Shown one piece after another: positions 52,162-61,086 of a stretch of DNA of 64,000 nt (position 1 is the first letter of the stretch; every line of letters starts with the position of its first letter). The notes under the pieces are model-generated. The model was not told the DNA's origin, did not search any database, and saw only the letters and a program-made list of their open reading frames with translations. Made by a program: the position numbers and the translations under genes. The DNA is from an uncultured Ectothiorhodospiraceae bacterium (GTDB taxonomy: Bacteria > Pseudomonadota > Gammaproteobacteria > UBA9214): positions 1-64,000 of the forward strand of contig CAMYJI010000004.1 of NCBI GenBank assembly GCA_947258545.1, in the 5' to 3' direction.

Positions 52162-53034
52162 GTGCCGAAGTCGACAGACAACAATACAACGGCGATCAAC
52201 GCCATGACGGTCGACGTGGAAGACTATTTCCAGGTGTCCGCCTTCGAGCCCCACATCGATCGCGGTGACTGGGACCGGCTGCCCTGTCGGGTTGAACACA
52301 ATACCAACCGGATCCTGGAGCTGTTTGCCGAGCACGGCCTGCAGGCCACCTTCTTTACCCTCGGCTGGGTGGCGGAGCGTTACCCGCAACTGGTACGACA
52401 GATTGTCGACTCCGGCCACGAGCTGGCCAGCCACGGTTTCTCGCACGTGCGGGTGACGCAGCAGACACCGGAGGACTTCAGGCAGGACGTCAGCCGGACC
52501 AAGGGGCTGCTCGAGGACACGGGTGGCTGCGCGGTGCGCGGCTACCGCGCCGCCAGTTATTCCATTGTCACGGATACCCTGTGGGCGCACGACCTGCTGC
52601 AGGAGGCCGGCTACCGTTACAGCTCCAGTGTCTACCCGATCCACCACGACCTGTACGGCATCCCCGGGGCGCCGCGCTTTTCCTACCATCACCGGGACGG
52701 GGGTCTGCTGGAGATCCCCATCACCACGGTCTCCCTGCTCAGGCGCAACCTGCCCTGCGGGGGCGGCGGCTATTTCCGGCTGTTGCCCTACCGTATTTCG
52801 CGCTGGGCCATGAAGCGCGTCAACCATAAGGACGGGCAGCCCTGCGTGTTCTACTTCCATCCCTGGGAAATCGACCCGGACCAGCCCCGCCAGGCAGGAA
52901 TATCCCGGAAGACCCGGTTCCGCCACTACCTGAATCTCGAACGCATGCAGGCGCGGCTGACGCGGCTGCTCGGTGACTTCCGCTGGGACCGCATGGATCG
53001 CGTGTTTCTGGGTCAGGAGGGGGGAGTCCCATGA
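52162..53034 (+). CDS. XrtA system polysaccharide deacetylase
   Basis: A 290-residue NodB-type deacetylase of the DUF3473 form used in XrtA loci. Motifs: MTVDVEDYFQVSAFEPHI (metal Asp), ATFFTLGWVAERYP, HELASHGFSHVRV (metal His pair), RGYRAASYSI and the terminal FYFHPWEIDPDQPR. It would remove N-acetyl groups from the polymer. GTG 52162 has GGGAG at 52146-52150; a TTG at 52141 is less likely. The stop overlaps the FemAB gene start (ATGA). Confidence 0.92.
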   Translation: MPKSTDNNTTAINAMTVDVEDYFQVSAFEPHIDRGDWDRLPCRVEHNTNRILELFAEHGLQATFFTLGWVAERYPQLVRQIVDSGHELASHGFSHVRVTQQTPEDFRQDVSRTKGLLEDTGGCAVRGYRAASYSIVTDTLWAHDLLQEAGYRYSSSVYPIHHDLYGIPGAPRFSYHHRDGGLLEIPITTVSLLRRNLPCGGGGYFRLLPYRISRWAMKRVNHKDGQPCVFYFHPWEIDPDQPRQAGISRKTRFRHYLNLERMQARLTRLLGDFRWDRMDRVFLGQEGGVP

Positions 53035-54110
53035 GCCAGGCAGCGACCGTGGCCGAGTCACAGGCAGCGCCGGAGCGGAGTCCGGATGCCCGTATCCAGG
53101 TGCTGGCCCCCGCGGACAGAGGTCGCTGGGACGCCTTCGTGGAGGCCTGCCCGGAGGCCACGTTTTTCCATCGCGCCGGCTGGCAGGAGGTCATCGAGCG
53201 CGCCTTCGGTCACCGTACCCGTTACCTGTATGCCGAGTGCGGGGGTCGGATCACCGGGGTCCTGCCGCTGGGCCATATCCGCAGCCGCCTGTTTGGCAAC
53301 GCACTGATCTCCAGTCCCTTCGGTGTCTATGGCGGTGTCGCCACGGAGGATGAACATGCCCGTCAGCAGCTGGAGTCGGCCGCCTGCGAGCTGGCGGAGG
53401 AACTCGGGGTCGACTACCTGGAGCTGCGCAACCGCGCGGCCCGCCACCCGGACTGGCCCACCAAGCAGCTCTATGTCACCTTCCGCAAGACCATCGACCC
53501 CGATCCGGAACAGAACCTGCTGGCCATCCCCCGCAAGCAGCGCGCCATGGTGCGCAAGGGCATCAAGGCGGGTCTGGAGAGCGGATTCGATCCCACGGTC
53601 GAGCGCTTCTACCGGGCCTACTCGGAGAGCGTGCGCAGTCTCGGCACGCCGGTGTTTTCGCGCCGCTATTTCGAGATCCTGCGCGAGGTCTTCCGGGAGC
53701 AGAGTTCGATCCTCACGGTAACCCACCGCGGCGAACTGGTCGCCAGCGTGTTGAGTTTCTATTTCCGCGACGAGGTCCTGCCATACTACGGTGGCGGGAC
53801 GGCGCGGGCGCGCCGGCTCAAGGGCAACGACTTCATGTATTGGGAGCTGATGCGCCACAGCTGCGAACGCGGTGTGCGGGTGTTCGACTACGGGCGCAGC
53901 AAGGTGGGGTCCGGTTCCTGGAGCTTCAAAAAGAACTGGGGGTTCGAGCCGAGCCCGCTCCACTATGAATACCACCTGGTCAGGGCCACGCAAATGCCGG
54001 ACGTCAGCCCGATGAACCCGAAGTACCGTCTTTTCATCAACACCTGGAAACGGCTGCCCCTGCCGGTCACCCGGCTGGTCGGTCCGCTGCTGGCGCGCAA
54101 CCTGGGCTGA
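53031..54110 (+). CDS. FemAB-family XrtA/PEP-CTERM-associated protein
   Basis: A 359-residue protein with two GNAT-like folds. Seen: CPEATFFHRAGWQEVIERAF, KQRAMVRKGIKAGLESGFDP and the C-terminal FDYGRSKVGSGSWSFKKNWG. FemAB enzymes transfer amino acids from aminoacyl-tRNA; the XrtA-linked ones have no proven substrate. It starts in the ATGA overlap with the deacetylase. Confidence 0.93.
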   Translation: MSQAATVAESQAAPERSPDARIQVLAPADRGRWDAFVEACPEATFFHRAGWQEVIERAFGHRTRYLYAECGGRITGVLPLGHIRSRLFGNALISSPFGVYGGVATEDEHARQQLESAACELAEELGVDYLELRNRAARHPDWPTKQLYVTFRKTIDPDPEQNLLAIPRKQRAMVRKGIKAGLESGFDPTVERFYRAYSESVRSLGTPVFSRRYFEILREVFREQSSILTVTHRGELVASVLSFYFRDEVLPYYGGGTARARRLKGNDFMYWELMRHSCERGVRVFDYGRSKVGSGSWSFKKNWGFEPSPLHYEYHLVRATQMPDVSPMNPKYRLFINTWKRLPLPVTRLVGPLLARNLG

Positions 54111-54114
54111 TCTC

Positions 54115-55338
54115 ATGGAAGAGCTGCTGTTTCTCGCCCATCGCATTCCCTATCCCCCCAACAAGGGGGACAAGATCCGCTCCTGGCATATCCTCAGGCA
54201 CCTGGCCCAATCCTACCGGGTACACCTGGGTGCCTTTGTGGACGACCCGGATGACTGGCGCTATCGGGACAAGCTCGAGGCGCAATGTGCGTCCACCTGC
54301 CTGTTGCCATTATCACCTCGACGGGCCCGGCTGCGGAGCCTGTCCGGACTGGTTCAGGAACAGGCGCTGAGTCTGTCCTATTTCCACGACCGGCGGATGC
54401 AGGACTGGGTGGATGCGCGCCTGCAGCGGGCGGCCCTGCGCCGGGTGTTCGTGTTTTCCTCGCCCATGGCCCAATACGTGATGACAGACACCACACCGGA
54501 CGTGCGACGCATCGTGGATTTTGTCGATGTCGATTCGGACAAGTGGCGCCAGTACGCCGAGCGCAAGACCTGGCCACTGAACTGGCTCTATCGAAGGGAA
54601 GGGCGGACCCTGCTCGAGTATGAGCGGGCGGTGGCGTGTGCGTTCGATGCCAGTATTTTTGTTTCCGCGGAAGAAGCCGCCTTGTTCAAGCGGCTTGCCC
54701 CGGAGGCCCCCAGCGGCACGGGCTATTTGGAAAATGGCGTTGACCATGATTACTTCACGCCGGACCTCGGCTATCCGGACCCCTATGACGGGTGTGGCGA
54801 GGTGCTGGTGTTCACTGGCGCTATGGACTACTGGGCAAACATCGATGCGGTCAAATGGTTTGCGCAGGAGGTATTTCCGCAGATCCGGGATGCGGTTAAC
54901 ACTGCCCGGTTCGCCATTGTTGGGGCGCAGCCAACCAGGGAAGTACAGGCGCTTGCATCGCTCCCCGGGGTAATGGTCACTGGTGCCGTAAAGGATATCC
55001 GGCCCTATCTGGCCCATGCGCGGGCGGCTGTCGCACCACTGCGCATCGCACGTGGAGTGCAGAACAAGGTGCTGGAGGCAATGGCAATGGCCAGGCCAAT
55101 GGTAGCAACCTCTGTGGCTGTTGAAGGGATTGAAGTTGCCGGGAACGACGGCCTGGAGATAGCCGACAGCAGTGCTGAATTTGCTGAAAAAACCCTTCGA
55201 TTCCTCAGGTCCTCGGGCCCTGACAGCTTTATGGGTTCACGGCGCTGGGTTTGCCGGAGATATGACTGGGATCACAACCTTGAGAAACTGGATGACCATT
55301 TTGGTATCCGGCAACATGAGCGAAGGCATATAGCCTGA
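54115..55338 (+). CDS. PEP-CTERM/XrtA system glycosyltransferase (GT-B)
   Basis: A 407-residue glycosyltransferase of the XrtA type. The N-terminus LFLAHRIPYPPNKGDKIRSW is characteristic; the C-terminal nucleotide-sugar site has VFTGAMDYWANIDAVKWFAQ, RPYLAHARAAVAPLRIARGV and QNKVLEAMAMARPMVATSVA. It adds one sugar to the lipid-linked repeat. It follows the FemAB gene by four bases. Confidence 0.93.
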   Translation: MEELLFLAHRIPYPPNKGDKIRSWHILRHLAQSYRVHLGAFVDDPDDWRYRDKLEAQCASTCLLPLSPRRARLRSLSGLVQEQALSLSYFHDRRMQDWVDARLQRAALRRVFVFSSPMAQYVMTDTTPDVRRIVDFVDVDSDKWRQYAERKTWPLNWLYRREGRTLLEYERAVACAFDASIFVSAEEAALFKRLAPEAPSGTGYLENGVDHDYFTPDLGYPDPYDGCGEVLVFTGAMDYWANIDAVKWFAQEVFPQIRDAVNTARFAIVGAQPTREVQALASLPGVMVTGAVKDIRPYLAHARAAVAPLRIARGVQNKVLEAMAMARPMVATSVAVEGIEVAGNDGLEIADSSAEFAEKTLRFLRSSGPDSFMGSRRWVCRRYDWDHNLEKLDDHFGIRQHERRHIA

Positions 55339-55463
55339 ACATGAATAGTCGTTGCATTAATTACAAACAGGACAACACTGATGCCCCATTAACTCCCTTT
55401 CCCTCCGGGACTCTTTTTAGTACCCCCTCGAGGGGTAGAGGGTTGGGGAGAGGTGCTCGCAAT
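55339..55463. other. Intergenic region before the 77-bp repeats
   Basis: No gene. It holds AGAGGGTTGGGGAGAGG (55437-55453), the reverse complement of a block at 51867-51883. Confidence 0.5.
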
Positions 55464-55594
55464 GTAGGGCCGAATTTATTCGGCCAATCTTAACTAACAT
55501 ATTGAGAATTTGAGGGCCCACCGGGCAACAGCTTACACCTGTAGGGCTGAATTTATTCGGCCAATCTGAACCGGTCGAATGAATTCGACCCTAC
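55464..55594. repeat. 77-bp repeat array, block 1 (one unit plus 54-bp terminal unit)
   Basis: A 77-bp unit from 55464 starting GTAGGGCCGAATTTATTCGG is followed by a 54-bp variant (55541-55594) whose ends are inverted, GTAGGGCTGAATT and GAATTCGACCCTAC. It is preceded by GAGGTGCTCGCAAT, which also precedes block 2. Confidence 0.88.
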
Positions 55595-55642
55595 AGTTTT
55601 TCCTCGATGCGTGATGGTGCAGCGGGGTGAGGTGCTCGCAAT

Positions 55643-55850
55643 GTAGGGCCGAATTTATTCGGCCAATCTTAACTAACATATTGAGATTTTGAGGACCCAC
55701 CGGGCAAAAGGTTACACCTGTAGGGCCGAATTTATTCGGCCAATCTTAACTAACATATTGAGATTTTGAGGGCCCGACGGGCAAAAGGTTACACTTGTAG
55801 GGCCGAATTTATTCGGCCAATCTCGACCGGTCGAATGAATTCAGCCCTAC
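55643..55850. repeat. 77-bp repeat array, block 2 (two units plus 54-bp terminal unit)
   Basis: Units at 55643-55719 and 55720-55796, each 77 bp and nearly identical, then the 54-bp palindromic terminal unit at 55797-55850. Units abut with no spacers. The array ends 33 bases before the exosortase start codon. Confidence 0.9.
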
Positions 55851-55882
55851 AGTGTTTATGGGGCAACAGTGAAAGGACTGTA

Positions 55883-57418
55883 ATGACGGGATTAGCACAC
55901 ATACAGGAACTGACAAGACGGGCGAATTTCCTCTGGAGTTTGCCTGGTATCCTCATGCTGTGTATTGCCGGACTGTTCTCATATGCCTACCTGGATACCT
56001 TCAAGGAACTCTGGTGGTACTGGATCGAGGGCTATAACTGGCAGTTTGTCGTCCCGATTGCCTTTGTCTACATGCTTTGGGACCGAAATGATTTATATGC
56101 CGGATTGCGCATAAAGCCGTGCATTCTTCCGGGTGTCACATTGCTGACAGGCGGTTGTGCCTTGCTGATCGTCGGTCAGCTCAGCAGTACCCACAGCCTG
56201 CGTGAAATATCGATCATCATCAATATCTTTGGTCTCGTTTTCCTGCTGTTCGGCGCCAAATATGTCAGGAACCTGTTTTGGCCGCTGGTCTACCTGGTGC
56301 TGATGACATCCCTGGCCTCCGACCTGCTGGAATATCTCCGCTACCCGCTGAAACTGATCTCTGCAACCGTCTCGGCGGATGCCCTTCAAATGGCTGGCTA
56401 CGCTGTTTATAGAGAAGGGACATTCCTGCAGCTTCCGCATATTACCCTGGAGATCGCGGATTCCTGCAGCGGACTGAATCAGATGATCTCATCGATTGCC
56501 CTGGGGATACCGATCGCCTTCACCATCCTCAACCAGTGGTGGAAACGGCTATTCATCATTTTACTATCCGTAGTGCTTGGTATTGTCATGAACTGGATCC
56601 GGGTCGTTCTCATTTCGATCTGGCACTACGGGTCGGCCAAGGAGGTTGTCCATGGGCCCTATGGCATCTATGAACTGCCCTTCATTTTCCTGATCGGCGT
56701 GTTCATCACCCTGGCCGTGGCAATGGCCATGGCGGGCAAGACAAGTGCAGAAGCCAGAAGTGGCCATGGGGTCGTGTCCGGTACTGCTCCGGGACAGCCT
56801 GTTGACAGGAGTCGTGTAGGTGCATCGGTAATTGCCATCCTGGTCGTGTCGGTCACCGCCATTTACCTGAATACATGGAAGGCAGAGGCCGTCTATTTGC
56901 AGCGCGGGCTCTCCGAGTTTCCCATGGCAATTGCCGGCTTCCAGGGTAGGCACATAAAGGGGCTCGGAAAACCGTTCTACACGGGTCTGGCGCATAATGA
57001 ACTCATTGCCGGCTTTACGAATGAATCCGGGGAGACCGCAAAGGTCTATATCGGTTATTTTCATTCCCAGAACCAGCAGGAGGAGGTGATCGACTACCGC
57101 TACAACTGGCTTCATGACGGTGCGCAGACCGTTGAGTTGCCATCGTCCCCGGCTACACGCTCCATGAAGAGGAACAGCCTGCGGGCTGGCGGCAAGAGCG
57201 CCACCGTATTCTTCTCCTACCATATCAACGGCAGAAATATCATCGATCCCAGGATGGTGAAGCTGGCATCGCTTTCCGATGCACTGCTAAAGCGACGCAA
57301 CAATGGCGCCATTGTCATGGTTATCTTTGACAAGGAAACGCCGGCCCTTTCAGATAGTGAGCAGGCCTTTCTGATGGAAGTAATGGACAAGGCAGGCACC
57401 CGCCTGCCCGGCGGATAG
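55883..57418 (+). CDS. xrtA: Exosortase A fused to EpsI domain
   Basis: A 511-residue inner-membrane transpeptidase-like enzyme with about eight transmembrane helices in residues 1-300. Active-site marks: EIADSCSGLNQMISSIA (catalytic Cys), MNWIRVVLIS (Arg) and HGPYGIYELPFIF (His). After about residue 310 is a periplasmic EpsI (DUF3485) domain (FPMAIAGFQGRHIKGL). It recognises the PEP motif of proteins such as those at 30320 and 43216. The ATG 55883 has AAAGGA upstream; the longer reading runs back into repeats. Confidence 0.96.
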   Translation: MTGLAHIQELTRRANFLWSLPGILMLCIAGLFSYAYLDTFKELWWYWIEGYNWQFVVPIAFVYMLWDRNDLYAGLRIKPCILPGVTLLTGGCALLIVGQLSSTHSLREISIIINIFGLVFLLFGAKYVRNLFWPLVYLVLMTSLASDLLEYLRYPLKLISATVSADALQMAGYAVYREGTFLQLPHITLEIADSCSGLNQMISSIALGIPIAFTILNQWWKRLFIILLSVVLGIVMNWIRVVLISIWHYGSAKEVVHGPYGIYELPFIFLIGVFITLAVAMAMAGKTSAEARSGHGVVSGTAPGQPVDRSRVGASVIAILVVSVTAIYLNTWKAEAVYLQRGLSEFPMAIAGFQGRHIKGLGKPFYTGLAHNELIAGFTNESGETAKVYIGYFHSQNQQEEVIDYRYNWLHDGAQTVELPSSPATRSMKRNSLRAGGKSATVFFSYHINGRNIIDPRMVKLASLSDALLKRRNNGAIVMVIFDKETPALSDSEQAFLMEVMDKAGTRLPGG

Positions 57419-57463
57419 TGCTCCGCTGCTGGAGCTGACATAAGCTTGTTGAAGCCGGCCGAT

Positions 57464-58630
57464 ATGAGTGCCCAAATGAAATCCGGATCGGTCGGGGTTG
57501 AGGCCCCGGGGATCACGCTGAGGCTGTTAAGTGAGGAGGATTTCAGCCAGTACAGGGGACCCTGGAATACGCTGCTGGAGGCGTCCACATCCGAGTCGTT
57601 TTTTCTGAAGTGGGAGTGGATTTACACTTTCTGGGAGACCATCGAAAAAAGGGACGCCATGCTCCTGGTATGGCTTTGCCATGACGGGACCGAACTCGTC
57701 GGTATCGCGCCCCTGTATTTGTATTCCTCAACATTCATGAGGCTGCCGGTCAGGAAGGTGGCCTTCCTCGGCGACCGCGTGGCCAGCGACTACATGGATG
57801 TTTTCACAAAACCCGGCTACGAGGAAATCTGCTGTCATGGTGTGTTACAGAAGATGCGCGAGCAAGGCGCGGTAGCCTATGACTTGCTCGAACTGAACGG
57901 TGTATGTGCCGATTCAAACCTTTATCATTATCTCTCATCCGGAAGTCCTCAGACCAAAGATGTCATGGTCCAACCGAGTTTCGAATGCCCCAGGACCCGG
58001 CTCGATACGTCGTTTGAAGAATACATCTCCAGGCTTGGTGCCGGCACACGTTACGATCTCGGGAGGAAGCAAAGGAGGATCGAGAGGGATCATGATTCGA
58101 TCCATACCGAACATTCAGACCTGGCACAGAGTCCGCAGATGCTGGATGTATTGTTCAGCCTGCACAAGGACCGCTGGGACTCGCTGAGGGGCAAGACCAG
58201 TACCTTTGATACCGCATTCCGGAAGTCGTTCAACGAGCGTTTGCTGCAGCGCCTGGGAGCTGGGGAGGGATTCTTTAGCTGCGTGAGTGTCGATGACAAG
58301 CCGGCCTCCATCCTGTACATCCTCGGCTACAAGGGAAATGCCTTCTTCTACCAGAATGGCTGGGCCCCGGCATTCGCGAACTACAGTATCGGCATATACA
58401 ACATTCAGCAGGCCATACACCATGCCATCGAGGCAGGATACAGGAGTTTTGATTTCCTGCGGGGGGAGGAGGAATACAAATACAGGTTTTGTGAAGGCGC
58501 CAGGCAGGCCTATGCTATTCTTTATTTCAATAAAGGTATCAGCGGCCATGCCTTGAGAAGAATCTTTCTTGCCAGGCAAAAAGTGAAAAAAATCCTCTCC
58601 AAGCGGCAGGTTGTCGGGAACAGGGAATAA
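57464..58630 (+). CDS. CelD/BcsL-like GNAT acyltransferase
   Basis: A 388-residue FemAB-like double-GNAT protein (CelD/BcsL type). Seen: ESFFLKWEWIYTFWETI at the N-terminus, GTRYDLGRKQRRIERDHD in the middle and the C-terminal YRSFDFLRGEEEYKYRF characteristic of the family. Role: probably acyl or aminoacyl decoration of polymer or precursor; not proven. An upstream TTG at 57446 with GGAG at 57431 is an alternative start. It follows xrtA by about 45 bases. Confidence 0.88.
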   Translation: MSAQMKSGSVGVEAPGITLRLLSEEDFSQYRGPWNTLLEASTSESFFLKWEWIYTFWETIEKRDAMLLVWLCHDGTELVGIAPLYLYSSTFMRLPVRKVAFLGDRVASDYMDVFTKPGYEEICCHGVLQKMREQGAVAYDLLELNGVCADSNLYHYLSSGSPQTKDVMVQPSFECPRTRLDTSFEEYISRLGAGTRYDLGRKQRRIERDHDSIHTEHSDLAQSPQMLDVLFSLHKDRWDSLRGKTSTFDTAFRKSFNERLLQRLGAGEGFFSCVSVDDKPASILYILGYKGNAFFYQNGWAPAFANYSIGIYNIQQAIHHAIEAGYRSFDFLRGEEEYKYRFCEGARQAYAILYFNKGISGHALRRIFLARQKVKKILSKRQVVGNRE

Positions 58631-58632
58631 TA

Positions 58633-60930
58633 GTGAAAAGCACCCTCAAAAAACTGTCTGCAAATGTCCTGGAAAGGACTGGAATGCTGCCTGTTCTGAG
58701 GCGCGTCAGTAACCATAACCTTGCAATACTTTCACTGCATCGGGTTGTGACGGTCGAGGAAAAGGCCAGAAGCCTGAATAAACCGATGATGACAACTGAG
58801 GCGCAATTCAGGTCATTGATCGATATGGTGCGGCGTTATGGGCATCCAATATCCCTCTCCAGCGCTATACAACAGATGCAGGATGGTGCAGGTTTCGAAC
58901 CTGGTACAGTGGTGATAACGTTTGATGACGGTTATTACGATGTCTATCAGAGGGCATTTCCACTGCTAAAGGAATATCAGATTCCAGCGACAATTTTCAC
59001 AACTACAGGGGTGATAGGAGACCGGGAAAACTATCTGTGGTGGGATGAAGTCGACTATTGCCTACAGAATCATAAGGTAATATTTAACGAGATAGGTGAG
59101 GGCCTGTCAGATGAATTGTCTGGTGCAATACGCCTGATTGCCGGGCTGGAAGGGGGCAGATCCGAACGAATTGAATCATCAATCCGTGAGACCTTATACA
59201 GAATTCCTGTAGAAGAACGTAACGAGTTAGTAGCGCGTATTAGAAATGAAATACCTGACATAGGGGCGCGCCCGCAATTGATGCTGTCATGGGACAATGT
59301 CAGAGAGATGTCCGGATTGATTGAGATCGGCAATCATACAGTACATCACCACTTGTTGAATCAACTGGAACCATCAGCGATCGTTACCGAGATCGCAGAT
59401 GCGAAAGCAAAGATCGAGCAGGAGACGGGGTACCCGTGCCCGGGTTTGGCATATCCCTCTGGGGCTTACACAAATAACGTGATTGAGGCCGCCAGGGAGT
59501 GCGGCGTTGAATATGCCGTGACTACGCGGTTTACGAATAATTCACACACCGCAGACCTGATGACGCTGGGCCGTAAGGATGCCGGGTATCTCAGTATTAA
59601 TGACGCGATATATCCCGACTATTTCAAGGTTGCACTGTCCGGCGTGACGGACTGGTACAGGCAGGACTATACATGGACCGGGTCCGGGGATATTCCTCCC
59701 GTAAATAAAAGCAGGTTGAGTCAGTTCGTAAGGGGAGACAGAAAGCCACGGACAACACGGGAAGTGCCGTTGATTGTGCATGTCATCTTCCATCTTGCAG
59801 TCGGAGGGCTTGAGAACGGGCTCGTTAATCTCGTCAACCGGATACCACGTGGTTCCTACCGGCACGCAATTATATGTCTGACGGACTATACGGACTTCAG
59901 GAACAGAATCCGGAACCCCGATGTTGATGTCTATATTTTAAACAAGCGACCCGGCAAGGATTGGCGACTTTACACTAATATCTGGCGTTTGTTTCGTCGC
60001 CTCAGGCCGGACATCGTGCATACACGCAATCTTTCGACCCTGGAGACCCAGCTGCCGGCGCTACTGGCCGGCGTACCGCATCGTGTCCATGGTGAGCATG
60101 GACGAGACATCACTGATATCGACGGCACCAGCAAGAAATACCAGTTGCTGCGCAGAATATACAGGCCGCTGATTCATCAATATATTGCGCTCTCAATGGA
60201 CTTGACCCGCTATCTCGCTAACCGGATCGGTGTACCCAGAGAAAAACTGACCCACATTCTGAATGGCGTGGATACAGACCGGTTCAGGCCGGGAGCTGAG
60301 TTCGCCAGGGAAGTCCTGCCCGAGAACTTTTCCGGTGATAATAAGATCATCATAGGTACGGTAGGCCGTATGGAGGCTGTGAAGGACCAGACCAACCTGG
60401 TTCATGCCTTTATCCACCTGGTTAAGCAGCAACCAGAGAACAAGGAGAATCTGCGCCTGATTATAATTGGTGATGGTGCGCTGCGTTTGCCGGCCATGTC
60501 ACTACTTGAAGAGGCGGGGCTGGATGACATTGCCTGGCTTCCCGGCGAGCGCGAGGATGTGCCGGAGCTGCTTCGGTCGATGGATGTCTTTGTGTTGCCC
60601 TCGCTCGCTGAAGGGATCTCGAACACCATCCTCGAGGCCATGGCCAGCGGCCTCCCTGTGGTTGCGACGGATGTTGGAGGCAATAGTGAACTTGTCGACC
60701 AGGACAAGACCGGTTACCTGGTGCCGCGTGCAGACCCTGTTGCGCTGTCACGAGCCATACAACGTTACACCTCCAGCCCCGGTTTGCGTCGCGAGCACGG
60801 TGAACGGGCGCGCAGGCGCTGCGAGGGCGATTTCAGCATTGAAACCATGGTTCGGAACTATCAGGCCCTTTATGACGGCCTGATGCAGGCGGACAAGAGA
60901 TCAAGCCTGGTGAGTACTTCGCAGTATTGA
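58633..60930 (+). CDS. Polysaccharide deacetylase-glycosyltransferase fusion
   Basis: A 765-residue two-domain protein. Residues 1 to about 345 are a NodB-type deacetylase: LHRVVTVEEK, VVITFDDGYYDVYQRAFPLL (metal Asp pair) and IEIGNHTVHHHLL (metal His). Residues about 375-750 are a family-4 GT-B glycosyltransferase: HVIFHLAVGGLENGLVNLVN, GTVGRMEAVKDQTNLVHAF, LPSLAEGISNTILEAMASGL and VVATDVGGNSELV. The second half matches the XrtA-linked glycosyltransferase that is normally separate. The first half is notably A/T-richer. The GTG start is three bases after the preceding stop. Confidence 0.9.
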   Translation: MKSTLKKLSANVLERTGMLPVLRRVSNHNLAILSLHRVVTVEEKARSLNKPMMTTEAQFRSLIDMVRRYGHPISLSSAIQQMQDGAGFEPGTVVITFDDGYYDVYQRAFPLLKEYQIPATIFTTTGVIGDRENYLWWDEVDYCLQNHKVIFNEIGEGLSDELSGAIRLIAGLEGGRSERIESSIRETLYRIPVEERNELVARIRNEIPDIGARPQLMLSWDNVREMSGLIEIGNHTVHHHLLNQLEPSAIVTEIADAKAKIEQETGYPCPGLAYPSGAYTNNVIEAARECGVEYAVTTRFTNNSHTADLMTLGRKDAGYLSINDAIYPDYFKVALSGVTDWYRQDYTWTGSGDIPPVNKSRLSQFVRGDRKPRTTREVPLIVHVIFHLAVGGLENGLVNLVNRIPRGSYRHAIICLTDYTDFRNRIRNPDVDVYILNKRPGKDWRLYTNIWRLFRRLRPDIVHTRNLSTLETQLPALLAGVPHRVHGEHGRDITDIDGTSKKYQLLRRIYRPLIHQYIALSMDLTRYLANRIGVPREKLTHILNGVDTDRFRPGAEFAREVLPENFSGDNKIIIGTVGRMEAVKDQTNLVHAFIHLVKQQPENKENLRLIIIGDGALRLPAMSLLEEAGLDDIAWLPGEREDVPELLRSMDVFVLPSLAEGISNTILEAMASGLPVVATDVGGNSELVDQDKTGYLVPRADPVALSRAIQRYTSSPGLRREHGERARRRCEGDFSIETMVRNYQALYDGLMQADKRSSLVSTSQY

Positions 60931-61086
60931 TCCTGATTCGAATATCACACATAACGTTGAATACAGTCTATGTTTCGCGCACTATGGACAGTTGTCCTAC
61001 AGAACAGAATCATAGATATGACCCGGCCCGGCGAGTCCGCTTTTAGGCCGGTAGGCCTCTGCCAGATCAAATAATAATAAGAACTC

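Noticed and set aside
55464-55850. 77-bp repeats as a CRISPR
   Set aside because: Units touch each other, are too long and have no unique spacers.
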